NCBI GenBank assembly: GCA_035551475.1
Contig: DASZMX010000043.1
Coordinates: 26,104 to 90,103, forward strand
Length of the DNA stretch: 64,000 nt
Reading direction: 5' to 3'
Source of the DNA: DASZMX01 sp035551475
GTDB taxonomy: Bacteria > Verrucomicrobiota > Verrucomicrobiia > Limisphaerales > Palsa-1400
In this document: piece after piece, positions 53,174-61,662 of the stretch
How the letters are laid out: each line of letters opens with the position of its first letter
How positions within the stretch are numbered: the first letter of the stretch is position 1
Position numbers and translations under genes: made by a program
Notes under the pieces: model-generated
What the model was told of the DNA's origin: nothing
Seen by the model: only the letters and a program-made list of their open reading frames with translations
Databases searched by the model: none

Positions 53174-55169
53174 GTTTATTGAGAGGCAAGCAAACGGTGA
53201 AAACGCTGCCGGCCCCGGGTTTGCTCTCAACGGTCACGCGGCCATGATGCGCGTCCACGATGAATTTAACAATGCTGAGCCCCAGGCCGCAGCCTTCGGC
53301 CTGGCGCGCCAGGGAGCTGTCCACCTGGTAAAAGCTGTCAAATATTTTGCGCAGATGACGGCGCGCCAAGCCAATGCCGTTGTCGCCCACGGCGAAGCAT
53401 AGGGCGTCATCGCGCGTAAACACCTTCAGGGTGATTTGTTTGTCCTGGGTGGTGTATTTGCAGGCGTTGTCGAGGAGATTGACCAGCACCGTGACGATGG
53501 CGTCGTGATCCGCCGGAATGGCCGGGAGAGACTGGGCGATTTCAACGGTTAAACGGCAGTTTTGCGCGGCGAACTTGGCCCGCACGGAATCGAGGGCGGC
53601 CTCGGCCATGGAGGCGGGCGAGACGTTCGCGAGGTTGAAGACTTTTTTATTGCGCTCCATGCGGGAGAAGGTGAGAAAGTTGTCAATCATCCGACTGAGG
53701 CGTTCATTTTCCCGGGCGGACATGCGGAGGTATTCCTTCGCCTGGGCCTCGTCGCGAACGTGGCCTTCGAGGACGGTGTCCACCAGCACGCGCATGGAGG
53801 CGAGCGGGGTTTTTAACTCGTGCGACACCGTGGCGATGAAATCATTTTTCATGCTGTTGAGGCGGATCTGGCGGCTGACTGCGCGCGTGGCCAGACCGGC
53901 GGCGATGAGCACCAGCAGAATGACCAGGCCGCCGGTCCAGATATAAACGGCGATCTGTCGTTGGGCGGCTTTTTCAAAGACATCGCCGCCTTGGAAATAC
54001 AGCTCCACTTTCCAGCCGGGAAAAGCCGCGGGCAGCATGGCGACAGTAAAAGGGTTGCCGCGCGGTTGCGCGACGCCCGCGACGAATTCGCCCGAGGCGT
54101 CGAGAATTCGGTAGGTGGATTCGGTGCCTGTGAAAACGTCGCGAAAACCGGCCAGCACATCGGCGACGGCTTCATCGGAGAGCAGCGCGAGGGCGGTGGT
54201 GGAGCGGAGGCGGCGCCGCAGGCCGTACATGGTTTTCTGTTCGAGGGTCGTTTTGAAAATGACGTCCGTGGCGCCGGCGGCGGGGGTCAATGTTTCGGCG
54301 GCGGCAATCGACAGTTCTTCAGCGGCGGTGAGTTTTTGCAGGGCGGTCACCGCTCGTTCGTCGTGATAAAGGAAGGGGCCGTGCAGCGCCTCGAGGGTTT
54401 TTTGCGCGATGAACAGGTTTTGATTCGCGGAAAGCAATGGCTTATCCCCGGACGGGCTAAAGAGGTCGGCAACCAAGGCGTCGATCGTCTGCTGAAAAAG
54501 ATTGGCGCGGGCGGGGTTGGGGCCGGCCTGGCGCAGAAGGGAAAGAAGCAGCAAGCGGGCATTTTCCACGGTGAGGCAGAGAGAGGGGTCTTCACGCCGC
54601 AGCGGAGCGAGCGCGGCCTGGCAACAAGCGGCGAGCGCGGCGTCCAAGCGGCCGAGGCGCGAGAGGCAGCGGGACTTTCCCACGGCGGCAGCGAGGGCGA
54701 TATGCGGGTCGGCATCGCCCAGGAGCGAGTCATATAAATCAGCCGCCGTGGAGTAATCCTGATGCGCAAATTCCTCGCGGGAAGCGGCGCCGAATGGGCT
54801 GTCAGCCGAGGCGCCTGGGAGGGTCGCGCCGCCGAGTTGGGGGTAAATAAGCGTATCGTCGTCGGCGGCCAGGACGAGCCCGCGGAAATGATATTCAAGC
54901 ACGAGCCGGCGCAGGGCCGCATAGGGGTTGGCGGCGGGTTTTATTTCTTCCAGCGCGCTGAGCGGGCCTTGGAGGCGGGACATGGTTTTGGCGGAGGCGT
55001 CGGCCAGCTTGTCCTGGTAAAGCACGGCCAATTTCTGCTGGACCACAAGGCGCTCATTGGCGATGACGCGGCTCATGAACCAAAGCAGGCTCGCCGTGGG
55101 CAGGGCCACCGCCACGGCGAGGAGCGCGAGCCATTGTAATTGACTGCGCTTGGTGATGAAGGCAGCCAT
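53151..55169 (-). CDS. Membrane-bound sensor histidine kinase with TPR-like extracytoplasmic region
   Basis: 672 aa. A transmembrane helix (about residues 12-32) and a second one near 400-420 (IAVYIWTGGLVILLVLIAAG) bracket about 365 extracytoplasmic residues. That part is helical with TPR-like repeats (ADLYDSLLGDADPHIALAAAVGKSRCLSRLGRLDAAL) and ends in a PAS/Cache-like segment (TYRILDASGEFVAGVAQPRG). The cytoplasmic kinase has H450 in ATVSHELKTPLASM, then VTVLVNLLDNACKYT, VGDNGIGLARRHL and GCGLGLSIVKFIVDAHHG. It is 5 bp downstream of the CBM9/LamG gene and overlaps the regulator gene, so the three are likely one unit. The signal is unknown. Confidence 0.92.
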   Translation of the reverse strand: MAAFITKRSQLQWLALLAVAVALPTASLLWFMSRVIANERLVVQQKLAVLYQDKLADASAKTMSRLQGPLSALEEIKPAANPYAALRRLVLEYHFRGLVLAADDDTLIYPQLGGATLPGASADSPFGAASREEFAHQDYSTAADLYDSLLGDADPHIALAAAVGKSRCLSRLGRLDAALAACCQAALAPLRREDPSLCLTVENARLLLLSLLRQAGPNPARANLFQQTIDALVADLFSPSGDKPLLSANQNLFIAQKTLEALHGPFLYHDERAVTALQKLTAAEELSIAAAETLTPAAGATDVIFKTTLEQKTMYGLRRRLRSTTALALLSDEAVADVLAGFRDVFTGTESTYRILDASGEFVAGVAQPRGNPFTVAMLPAAFPGWKVELYFQGGDVFEKAAQRQIAVYIWTGGLVILLVLIAAGLATRAVSRQIRLNSMKNDFIATVSHELKTPLASMRVLVDTVLEGHVRDEAQAKEYLRMSARENERLSRMIDNFLTFSRMERNKKVFNLANVSPASMAEAALDSVRAKFAAQNCRLTVEIAQSLPAIPADHDAIVTVLVNLLDNACKYTTQDKQITLKVFTRDDALCFAVGDNGIGLARRHLRKIFDSFYQVDSSLARQAEGCGLGLSIVKFIVDAHHGRVTVESKPGAGSVFTVCLPLNKHGNHPHH

Positions 55170-55174
55170 GGGCT

Positions 55175-58100
55175 CTAGCGGCTTCCGCCCTCCCGGCCGC
55201 CGGCGAGAGCTTTGATGTCATCTGGAGCCAGCGCGTAATTATAGATGCGCACGTCATCGATCAGCCCGTCAAAGGAGCGTCCGGGCTTGCCGTCGTTTTC
55301 GCCGATCAAGACGTCGGCGTCATTTCTGCCGAGGCTGCCGGTCCATGCTCGGTCGGCGTCTTGTTTGCCATCGATGTATAAAATCATCGCGTCGCCATTA
55401 TACACACCGATCACCGAATGCCATTCCCCGGGGGCGGCCAGCGTGGCGGAATTTATGAAAATATCCTGCCCAAATTGTCCGAAATCATTCACCGCGAAGT
55501 GAAATTGATTGTTCTTCTCCACGGTGGACAGGCGCCACGCCGTATCGCCTTTGGTGACAATGCCGGTCCATTCGTTGGGCACCGTGCGGAAATTCACCCA
55601 GCAAGCGACGGTCAATTGTCCGCCGATGTCGAAGGCCGATTTGTCGGCGATGCGGACATAGCTGCCCTGGCCGTCCAAATCGATGGCGCCGCCCAATTTG
55701 CCGGGAGCCCATTTGGCATGGCCGACGAGCGCGCCGTCGTGTTTGCCGCCGCTGCTATCGGCGGCTTTCGTGCCTTCGTTTTCGTCGAATTTCCACCAAC
55801 CTACCAGGCCGCCGAGCTCCGCATTGCCAAAGGCGGTCGGAGTTTCCCAGGCGTTGTCCTCGGCGGCGTGCCAGGTCAGCTTGTGGCTGCGCACGCCGGT
55901 GTCGTCATCATTCACTTGAACATCGAGGCCGATGCGGGCGCCGGTCGCTGGTTTGCCGCCCAGCGCGGACCAGGGAAAACAGGCCGCGAGCCGATAGCCG
56001 TTGGTGGTGGCAACCATGGCAAAACGCACGCCTGCGACGCGGTGATGCTTGGTCTCCTGGATTTGCGGAGAGATTTTATCCCAGCTAAAGGCGAACTGAA
56101 AATCGGTCTCGCCATATTCCTGGGACTTGGCGTCGGTGGCGTCGATGTAGATTTCAACACTGTCGGAATCGTACCATTTATCCGGGGTGGAATCGTGGCG
56201 CAGAACGTCATCCACCACATCCACCAGAACGTAGAGGTTGTCATGATCCCAGAGCGAGCGATAGCTGGCGGCCAAATCGCTGGAGGAGGCGATCGGCGTG
56301 TAGAACGAATGCTCCAATGGAAAGGAGCGGGCATGCGCCCAGGCCTCATCAAGCGAGCCGTCCAAGGCGGGCGCCTGCGCGGCGGGCATGATGACAGCGG
56401 GTTTTTCCTGGCGCAATTGCCGGGCGTGGGCTTGAGCGGCAGCCTCGTTTTTGAGGCGCATCACGGTCATGACCGGGGCGAGAAACTGCGCGGTGGGAGG
56501 CAGCCCGGTGATGTCGGAGGACAGCACGAATTCGTTTGGCGCCTCCTCGGTGCGGATCATCACCGTGGTGGGTTGGGCGGCGGCGGCGAGCTGATCGAGG
56601 CTGGCATTTAATTCTTTGGCTTGCTCCGCCGTGAGCGAGGGGGTTTGCACCATGGCCCGCAGAAGATCCACGGCGCCGCCGACGTTGACAGCGATCAATT
56701 TGCTCGTGTTGGCGCTGATTTGTTTGACAGCGTCTTGCAGCGGGCCATGGGTGGTGATGGAACGGGATTCTTCCGCGGCGGTTTTTGCGGCCTGGTTGAC
56801 CGCCGGATTGAGCGACAGCAACGTGGTGCGGTTGACCTGGTCAACGTAGCAATAAACCGGCTCGGCGCTGTTTTGGTCGATGCGAAATTTCCCGGGAGGA
56901 AGTTTCTCGGCGCTCTTGCCGACGGTGATAGCTCCGAGCACCGTGTTGAAAACCCGGCGGGTCTGTTCAGGGTCGCGGCTCGTGATGGCGAGGCCGAGGC
57001 AGCCGGGCAGCGGGGCTTTGCTGGCGCCGGGAGGCATCACAAAGAAGGTGATTTGCTCGATGTTGGCAAAAATCTCGCGGCCGATGTCCAGCCCCGTGAG
57101 GTTTTGAATCCGGGATTGAACCGCGGCGGATTGAACGGCATTGGATGGGCTCAAGGCGAAACTGGCCAGCCCAATGGCCTCGGCGGGCACCGCTTCCAAA
57201 CCGGCGCGGCTGATGGCCGGGGTGTGGATCAAGCCGTAAGCCAGGCAGTGATGCCCGTCTTTAAATTGCAGGTCGAATTTGGAGGAAACGCCGTTGGTCT
57301 CGATGGTTTGGCTATACAGCATGTCATCCACGTTTTCAAAGTCCACCAGGGCATTGGCAACCGACATTTGGCGCGGAATTTGGCCGTCGGGGAAATTCTT
57401 TTGCATGGCGGCATAGCCGTCGGCAATGTTGGCCCACACCGTGGTGAGGTTGCTGGCCCGCTGAACTTTGCTGACTTTCTTGAACAGCGGATTGCTGGAA
57501 GCCAGCGACGGCTCGGAGGAAACGCCTTTATATTGTTTGACGCACCACGTTAATTGACTGGCCGGGCGCGCCGCAATCACGACGCGATCATCAAAGGCGA
57601 CGGCGCCGAAGTTTTTTATGGTGACCGTCTGCATGCCTTCGATGGGCTCGCCGGGCGCGCCCACCATGCCGAGGCCGGCCTGGATCAAGCCACGCAAGGC
57701 GTCGCTTTTTCCTGGGTAAAGCACGGAAACCATCGGCGGATTGTTGCCCAACCCCATGACGCCGACGGCCGAACTGCGGATTTTTTTGAATTCAGCCATC
57801 ATGCTCGGATTCAAAAGCGAGGTGATGAGGTTGGCGGGGCCATTGTTAGCCGCGCCAGCCGGCATGTGGCCGAAGGCGGCGAGCGGATTCTCGAAGGGCG
57901 TGCCTTTGAGGGTGGTCAGGATCGTTTCCACTTGGCGGCCTGGGCTGCCCAGTTCGACATACATCAGCGTGTTGGGCGGCATGAGGCTGGCGGGGTCAAA
58001 ATCAGCCAAGTCATCGAGAGCGGCTTTGGCTTTGGCCACCATGTCCGTTTGGGTCGGATAATTGGCGACGAGTTTTTCGAAGGCGGCTTTCGCCTGGGGT

Positions 58101-58342
58101 TCTTCCTTCAGATTTTCGTAGCACATGCCCTGGCGATAAAGGGCTTGGGCCGCCAGCGCCGCGGGCGCCGCCGGGTCGCTGACGAGGTCGCCATACGTCT
58201 TGATGGCGGATTTCAAGTTGCCCTCCACTTCTTCGGCGTAAAGCCCTTGTTGCAGAAGCTGGCTGGCCGGAACGGCGCGAGCGGTTTGGAGGGAGAGGCC
58301 AGTCAAGATGACACCGGCGAGAAGGCTTTGGAATAGTTTCAT
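55175..58342 (-). CDS. Secreted protein with TPR-like, CBM9-like and LamG domains
   Basis: 1,055 aa with a signal peptide ending QTARA. Residues about 25-115 form a TPR-like tandem (AIKTYGDLVSDPAAPAALAAQALYRQGMCYENL). About 120-650 is a large alpha/beta region that starts MPPNTLMYVELGSPGRQVETIL; it recalls the DUF3352 proteins but I am not certain. About 665-840 is a CBM9-like module (ALDGSLDEAWAHA, HDNLYVLVDVVDDV, SDSVEIYIDATD, RLAACFPWSAL). About 850-1045 is a LamG/concanavalin module (LVGWWKFDENEGTKAADSSG, GKPGRSFDGLIDDVRIYNYAL). It may bind glycans in the periplasm or at the surface and feed the adjacent kinase. Its start is 20 bp after the small 58363 gene. Confidence 0.86.
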   Translation of the reverse strand: MKLFQSLLAGVILTGLSLQTARAVPASQLLQQGLYAEEVEGNLKSAIKTYGDLVSDPAAPAALAAQALYRQGMCYENLKEEPQAKAAFEKLVANYPTQTDMVAKAKAALDDLADFDPASLMPPNTLMYVELGSPGRQVETILTTLKGTPFENPLAAFGHMPAGAANNGPANLITSLLNPSMMAEFKKIRSSAVGVMGLGNNPPMVSVLYPGKSDALRGLIQAGLGMVGAPGEPIEGMQTVTIKNFGAVAFDDRVVIAARPASQLTWCVKQYKGVSSEPSLASSNPLFKKVSKVQRASNLTTVWANIADGYAAMQKNFPDGQIPRQMSVANALVDFENVDDMLYSQTIETNGVSSKFDLQFKDGHHCLAYGLIHTPAISRAGLEAVPAEAIGLASFALSPSNAVQSAAVQSRIQNLTGLDIGREIFANIEQITFFVMPPGASKAPLPGCLGLAITSRDPEQTRRVFNTVLGAITVGKSAEKLPPGKFRIDQNSAEPVYCYVDQVNRTTLLSLNPAVNQAAKTAAEESRSITTHGPLQDAVKQISANTSKLIAVNVGGAVDLLRAMVQTPSLTAEQAKELNASLDQLAAAAQPTTVMIRTEEAPNEFVLSSDITGLPPTAQFLAPVMTVMRLKNEAAAQAHARQLRQEKPAVIMPAAQAPALDGSLDEAWAHARSFPLEHSFYTPIASSSDLAASYRSLWDHDNLYVLVDVVDDVLRHDSTPDKWYDSDSVEIYIDATDAKSQEYGETDFQFAFSWDKISPQIQETKHHRVAGVRFAMVATTNGYRLAACFPWSALGGKPATGARIGLDVQVNDDDTGVRSHKLTWHAAEDNAWETPTAFGNAELGGLVGWWKFDENEGTKAADSSGGKHDGALVGHAKWAPGKLGGAIDLDGQGSYVRIADKSAFDIGGQLTVACWVNFRTVPNEWTGIVTKGDTAWRLSTVEKNNQFHFAVNDFGQFGQDIFINSATLAAPGEWHSVIGVYNGDAMILYIDGKQDADRAWTGSLGRNDADVLIGENDGKPGRSFDGLIDDVRIYNYALAPDDIKALAGGREGGSR

Positions 58343-58362
58343 AGGTTTGGGAATGTTGAATT

Positions 58363-58566
58363 TTAGGAGTGACGGGTTTTGGCGGGATGCGCCAAGTCAA
58401 AAGGATTTTGCACGGCCTGTTTCCCGGTTTCCCAGGCGGCCAGCTCGGCGGCGCGCAACCACCGCAGGAGCGCGCGATTGGCGGCGGTGACGGGCACACG
58501 CAGCGAAGGAGCGGTTTTGCTCGGCCCCACGGGGGGCTCGACGGCGAGAAGAGTGTTATGTTTCAT
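58363..58566 (-). CDS. Small protein of unknown function
   Basis: 67 aa from the ATG at 58566 (MKHNTLLAVEPPVGPSKTAP). AAAGGA (58582-58577) lies 10 bp upstream, which decides this start over an upstream in-frame ATG. The sequence has a Pro-rich first half and a helix in the second (NRALLRWLRAAELAAWETGKQAV). I do not recognise a family. It is 20 bp upstream of the CBM9/LamG gene on the same strand and is probably the first cistron of that unit. An 8-bp inverted repeat brackets its ribosome-binding site. Confidence 0.55.
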   Translation of the reverse strand: MKHNTLLAVEPPVGPSKTAPSLRVPVTAANRALLRWLRAAELAAWETGKQAVQNPFDLAHPAKTRHS

Positions 58567-58618
58567 CTCAAGGGATTCCTTTAAAAGGTTAAGCAACGCT
58601 TTCATCATTGCCCTTGAG
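58567..58618 (-). promoter_or_regulatory. Inverted repeat around the ribosome-binding site of the small gene
   Basis: CTCAAGGG (58567-58574) and CCCTTGAG (58611-58618) are perfect complements. On the minus strand the 3' arm ends at the base before the ATG and the loop contains the AAAGGA Shine-Dalgarno sequence. A second hairpin, ACGGT-N6-ACCGT, lies just upstream (58636-58651). The layout could control translation, but is untested. Confidence 0.35.
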
Positions 58619-58756
58619 AGTAGGTTGGCATTGTTACGGTTTTGCTACCGTTCCATCCTTTTACCGACAAAAAATGACGGGGGCAATGAACGTTCCTGGA
58701 GGGGGCCGGCGCAAGAAAGAGCCGGGGCGGGAAAAGGGGAATATATTTGACTATAC

Positions 58757-58815
58757 CTCGGGGGCGAGGGGCGGTTGTTTGGGGGGAAGAGAGACGCGGG
58801 CGCTTACAACCGCCC
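58757..58815 (-). terminator. Hairpins after the DUF3309 gene
   Basis: GGGCGGTTGT (58769-58778) pairs with ACAACCGCCC (58806-58815), which overlaps the DUF3309 stop codon. Just past it is a compact CCTCG-GGGG-CGAGG hairpin (58757-58770). The minus strand then reads into an A/T-rich stretch without a clear T-run. Confidence 0.35.
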
Positions 58816-58962
58816 AGTCAAGACGAGAATCAGCAGGATCAGCACGACGAGGCCCAGGCCGCCGCTCGGATAATAGCCCCAATTGCGGCTGTGCGGCCAC
58901 GCCGGGAAGGCGCCGATTAACATCAAGATCAAGATCACCAACAGAATCGTTCCCACAGACAT
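58804..58962 (-). CDS. DUF3309-family small membrane protein
   Basis: 52 aa from the ATG at 58962 (MSVGTILLVILILMLIGAFP). Two hydrophobic segments flank AWPHSRNWGYYPSGGLG, a signature of the DUF3309 family. The protein ends LVLILLILVLTGRL-like. These peptides are common in soil bacteria; some are stress-induced, but their role is unknown. A Shine-Dalgarno-like AAAGGAA (plus strand TTCCTTT) lies 5 bp before the start. It stands alone between the small 58363 gene and tRNA-Glu. Confidence 0.88.
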   Translation of the reverse strand: MSVGTILLVILILMLIGAFPAWPHSRNWGYYPSGGLGLVVLILLILVLTGRL

Positions 58963-59112
58963 AACATTCCTTTCGATATTGCGGTTAAGGTTGCTAGCTG
59001 GTGTCAAGATAATCCCCGCGGCGGCGGCGCGCCATGAGGCGAAACCCGAGGCGAGCCACGGCGGCCACGCCATTCGCCGATCAGGATTGGGGAGGAAGGT
59101 GTGTCAACTGTT

Positions 59113-59187
59113 TGGTAGCGCGTACGGGAATCGCACCCGTCTTTCAGCCTTGAGAGGGCCGTGTCCTAACTGATAGACGAACGCGCC
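59113..59187 (-). tRNA. tRNA-Glu (CTC)
   Basis: 75 nt with encoded CCA. The acceptor stem GGCGCGT/ACGCGCT has a terminal G-T pair. The anticodon loop CTCTCAA gives anticodon CTC, and the D-arm TCGTCTATCAGTTAGGACA and T-arm ACGGG-TGCGATT-CCCGT fit tRNA-Glu. The loop has TGC instead of TTC, which is rare. Confidence 0.9.
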
Positions 59188-59290
59188 AATCAACGCGCAG
59201 AATTCTAGGCGCCTCTTGGATGAGTGTCAACGCGCGTGTGGCGGCAAATCCCGCCTCCCTCCGCCAAAGATCAGGCGATGGACGGTCGAA

Positions 59291-59728
59291 TTAAATTGCG
59301 ACGGCAGTCAATCCTATGCGCTTCGCCAACTCCAGTTGCCGCGTGTCGAAGGTGCAAAACTCCGTCGCGCCGACAAGTTTGGCGGTGGCAACATGCAGAA
59401 TATCCAGGGTGCGACAACCGACCGTGGAAGTATGATTGACGGCAAGCGTTTCGGCGTCAAGCAAAACGCGATGCCAGGATCCGCCTCTCGGCACAAGCAG
59501 ACCGGCGGCTAGATCAGCTTCCACTTCCTGCCAGGCGGACTGAACCTCCAGCAGCGTGAGACGTTGCTGAAATTCCGCCAGGCTTAATGCATTGCGCAAT
59601 TCGAGCCGGTGCAATGCCGTGAACGGCAAGGGCGCCGGAGTGGATTGGCGCCAGGCGTCCGCCTTGGGTGAATGCGAGTCGGCGCCGTAAAGGGAAAACA
59701 GGAGGCTAGTGTCGGCGTAGGTCTTCAC
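59291..59728 (-). CDS. PIN-domain toxin (VapC-like)
   Basis: 145 aa from a GTG at 59728 that overlaps the antitoxin stop (GTGA). The PIN acidic residues are D6 (TYADTSLLF), E43 (LHRLELRNAL), D109 (CRTLDILHVATAKL) and D128 (FCTFDTRQ). This is the complete set expected for a metal-dependent RNase. It would act on tRNA or other RNA when the antitoxin is lost. Together with the preceding gene it makes a type II toxin-antitoxin pair. Confidence 0.87.
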   Translation of the reverse strand: MKTYADTSLLFSLYGADSHSPKADAWRQSTPAPLPFTALHRLELRNALSLAEFQQRLTLLEVQSAWQEVEADLAAGLLVPRGGSWHRVLLDAETLAVNHTSTVGCRTLDILHVATAKLVGATEFCTFDTRQLELAKRIGLTAVAI

Positions 59729-59970
59729 CAGCGTTCTTCTGCGCGGGCAGCCAGAACCATATTGGGCAAAACCTTGTCGCCAAAGATGCGACGACGGCGA
59801 GTAGAATAATCGGGCAACGGCAGGGCGGCCGCGCCATTCGCCGCCGGAACTTCATGGCCCCGGTTTAAAGAGGTCTCTTGCAGATCCTCCAAGAGCCAGC
59901 GCGCAATCTCCCATCGCTCTTGCGGGGGTAATTGCCGTAGCGCTGTTTCGAGTTCAAGAACTCTGCTCAT
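59725..59970 (-). CDS. Probable antitoxin of the PIN-domain toxin
   Basis: 81 aa. The first 30 residues form a helix-rich region (RVLELETALRQLPPQERWEIARWLLEDL), much like antitoxins that pair with PIN toxins. A Pro/Ala-rich hinge follows, and the C-terminus (STRRRRIFGDKVLPNMVLAARAEERW) could wrap the toxin. I do not recognise a named DNA-binding fold. The call rests mainly on the 4-bp overlap with the PIN gene and on size. Confidence 0.7.
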   Translation of the reverse strand: MSRVLELETALRQLPPQERWEIARWLLEDLQETSLNRGHEVPAANGAAALPLPDYSTRRRRIFGDKVLPNMVLAARAEERW

Positions 59971-60050
59971 CCGAAAATCGTAGCATAATTAAGGCGTAAG
60001 GGCGAGCCATATTCGGTGGGCAATAAAGTGCAAATGGAACTGCGCCAATG

Positions 60051-61595
60051 TTAGGCCGCGTTTTTCAATTCGATCCAGAAGCGGCTGCCGGCTCCCGCTT
60101 GGGACTCGACGCCGGCGCGGCCGCCCATGCGTTCGATGGCTTTGGCGACGATGGCGAGGCCCACGCCGGTGCCGGGGTATTGCCCCGCTTTATGCAGGCG
60201 CTGAAAGACGCCGAAAATCTGCTCGTGATGCTCGGGCGCAATGCCAATGCCGTTGTCCTGCAGCCAAAGACGAATCCATGCGCCGCGTTCCTCCGCCCAG
60301 ATGCGGATGGCGGGCGGGACATTCGGCTTGGTGAACTTGAGGGCATTGGAAAGCAGGTTGCTGATGGCGACGCGCAAAGTGACTTCGTGCGCCACCACGC
60401 GTTGCGGGCAGGGAACAAGGTCCACTTGAGCGTGCGCCTGGCCAATTTCAAAGGTCATTTCCTCATAGACCTGGGAAACGGGGCGGCGCAAATCGATCTC
60501 CGCCAGAACGATCTCCGTCCGGCTGATGCGTGAGTAGGCCAGCAAATCGTTCACCAAATTGTCGAGGCGCGTGGCGGCTTGGTTGATGCGGTTGGCGTAG
60601 TCGCGTCCGGTTTCGCCGAGGAGATCGCCGTATTCCTCCAAAAGCGCCGTGGCGAATCCTTGTTGGGCGCGAAGGGGGGCCCGCAAATCGTGCGAAATGG
60701 TGTAGCAGAAGGCTTCCAGTTGTTTGTTGGTTTCGCGGAGAGAATCGGTGCGCTCATCGACGATTTTTTCCAAGTGCTCCGCCGCGCGCTTTTGCTCGTC
60801 AATATCGGCATTGGTGCCGATCCACATCTGGGCGCGGCCGAGGCCATCGCGCAGGGCCTGGGCGCGGGTGAGATGCCAGCGGTAACAACCATCTTCGCGC
60901 CGGAAGCGATGCTCTATCTGGAACGGATCGCCAGTGCGGAGGGATCGCTGCCAGCTTTCGCGCGTGCTCGCCAGGTCATCGGGATGCACGAAGGGCAGCC
61001 AGCCGGAATCCTTCAAATTCTCCGGCGTCAGCCCGGTAAATTCGCTCCATTGGCGGTTGAAATAATCCACCTCCCCAGAGGGTTGGGCGGTGAAGGTTTT
61101 TTGCGGCATCGACTCGGCCATGAAGCGGAACCGCTCGGCGGCAGCGGTGCGCTCGGTCAACAAATCGCGAACCTGATATTGCCGGCGCCGCGAACGAATC
61201 GCCACTTCCACCGCATGCACCAGGGTGGCGGGGCGGAATGGACGTTCCAGCACCGTGACATTTCCGCCGCGCCGAAAAAGCTCGAGCTGGCGCAAGGTTT
61301 CCAAAGTTAAATCACCCCCGCTGGTGACAATAATCAGGGGAATCTCAGACCAGGAAGGCTGTTGGTAAAGGATCTGCCCCAGCGCCTGAACGGAAGTCGG
61401 GTTCATCGCTTCCTCGGCCAGAATGATAGCGCCGCAACCATGGCGGGCGCGCGCGGTCAGGTCATCGATGGCGCGGCAGGCCACCACCCCCGCTCCCACG
61501 TCTTTGAGAAAGGAAGCGGTGAGCTCTGCGTCGCGCCCGGTGGGGGCAAGAATCAGAATACACTCATCGGTGTTCTCAGGCCGCTGTTGTGTCAC
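60051..61595 (-). CDS. PAS histidine kinase with degenerate receiver-like N-terminus
   Basis: 514 aa from a GTG at 61595. Residues about 12-135 have a receiver-like fold (CILILAPTGRDAELTASFL, GAIILAEEAM, IPLIIVTSGG, VTVLERPFRPATL). The usual acidic pair and the phosphoacceptor Asp are missing, with Glu at the acceptor position and Arg for the usual Lys. A PAS/PAC domain follows (about 155-275; FNRQWSEFTGLTPENLKDSGW, HRFRREDGCYRWHLTRAQAL). The kinase has H302 in YTISHDLRAPLRAQ, then LLSNALKFTK, LQDNGIGIAPEH and GTGVGLAIVAKAIERMGG. No transmembrane helix is visible, so it is cytoplasmic. It is 67 bp downstream of the kaiC-like gene. Confidence 0.92.
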   Translation of the reverse strand: MTQQRPENTDECILILAPTGRDAELTASFLKDVGAGVVACRAIDDLTARARHGCGAIILAEEAMNPTSVQALGQILYQQPSWSEIPLIIVTSGGDLTLETLRQLELFRRGGNVTVLERPFRPATLVHAVEVAIRSRRRQYQVRDLLTERTAAAERFRFMAESMPQKTFTAQPSGEVDYFNRQWSEFTGLTPENLKDSGWLPFVHPDDLASTRESWQRSLRTGDPFQIEHRFRREDGCYRWHLTRAQALRDGLGRAQMWIGTNADIDEQKRAAEHLEKIVDERTDSLRETNKQLEAFCYTISHDLRAPLRAQQGFATALLEEYGDLLGETGRDYANRINQAATRLDNLVNDLLAYSRISRTEIVLAEIDLRRPVSQVYEEMTFEIGQAHAQVDLVPCPQRVVAHEVTLRVAISNLLSNALKFTKPNVPPAIRIWAEERGAWIRLWLQDNGIGIAPEHHEQIFGVFQRLHKAGQYPGTGVGLAIVAKAIERMGGRAGVESQAGAGSRFWIELKNAA

Positions 61596-61662
61596 ACGTC
61601 AGCAATATATTTTAAAGCGAGCGTCGGGAATCCACAATTGGGACTACCCCTGATCCCAGCGG

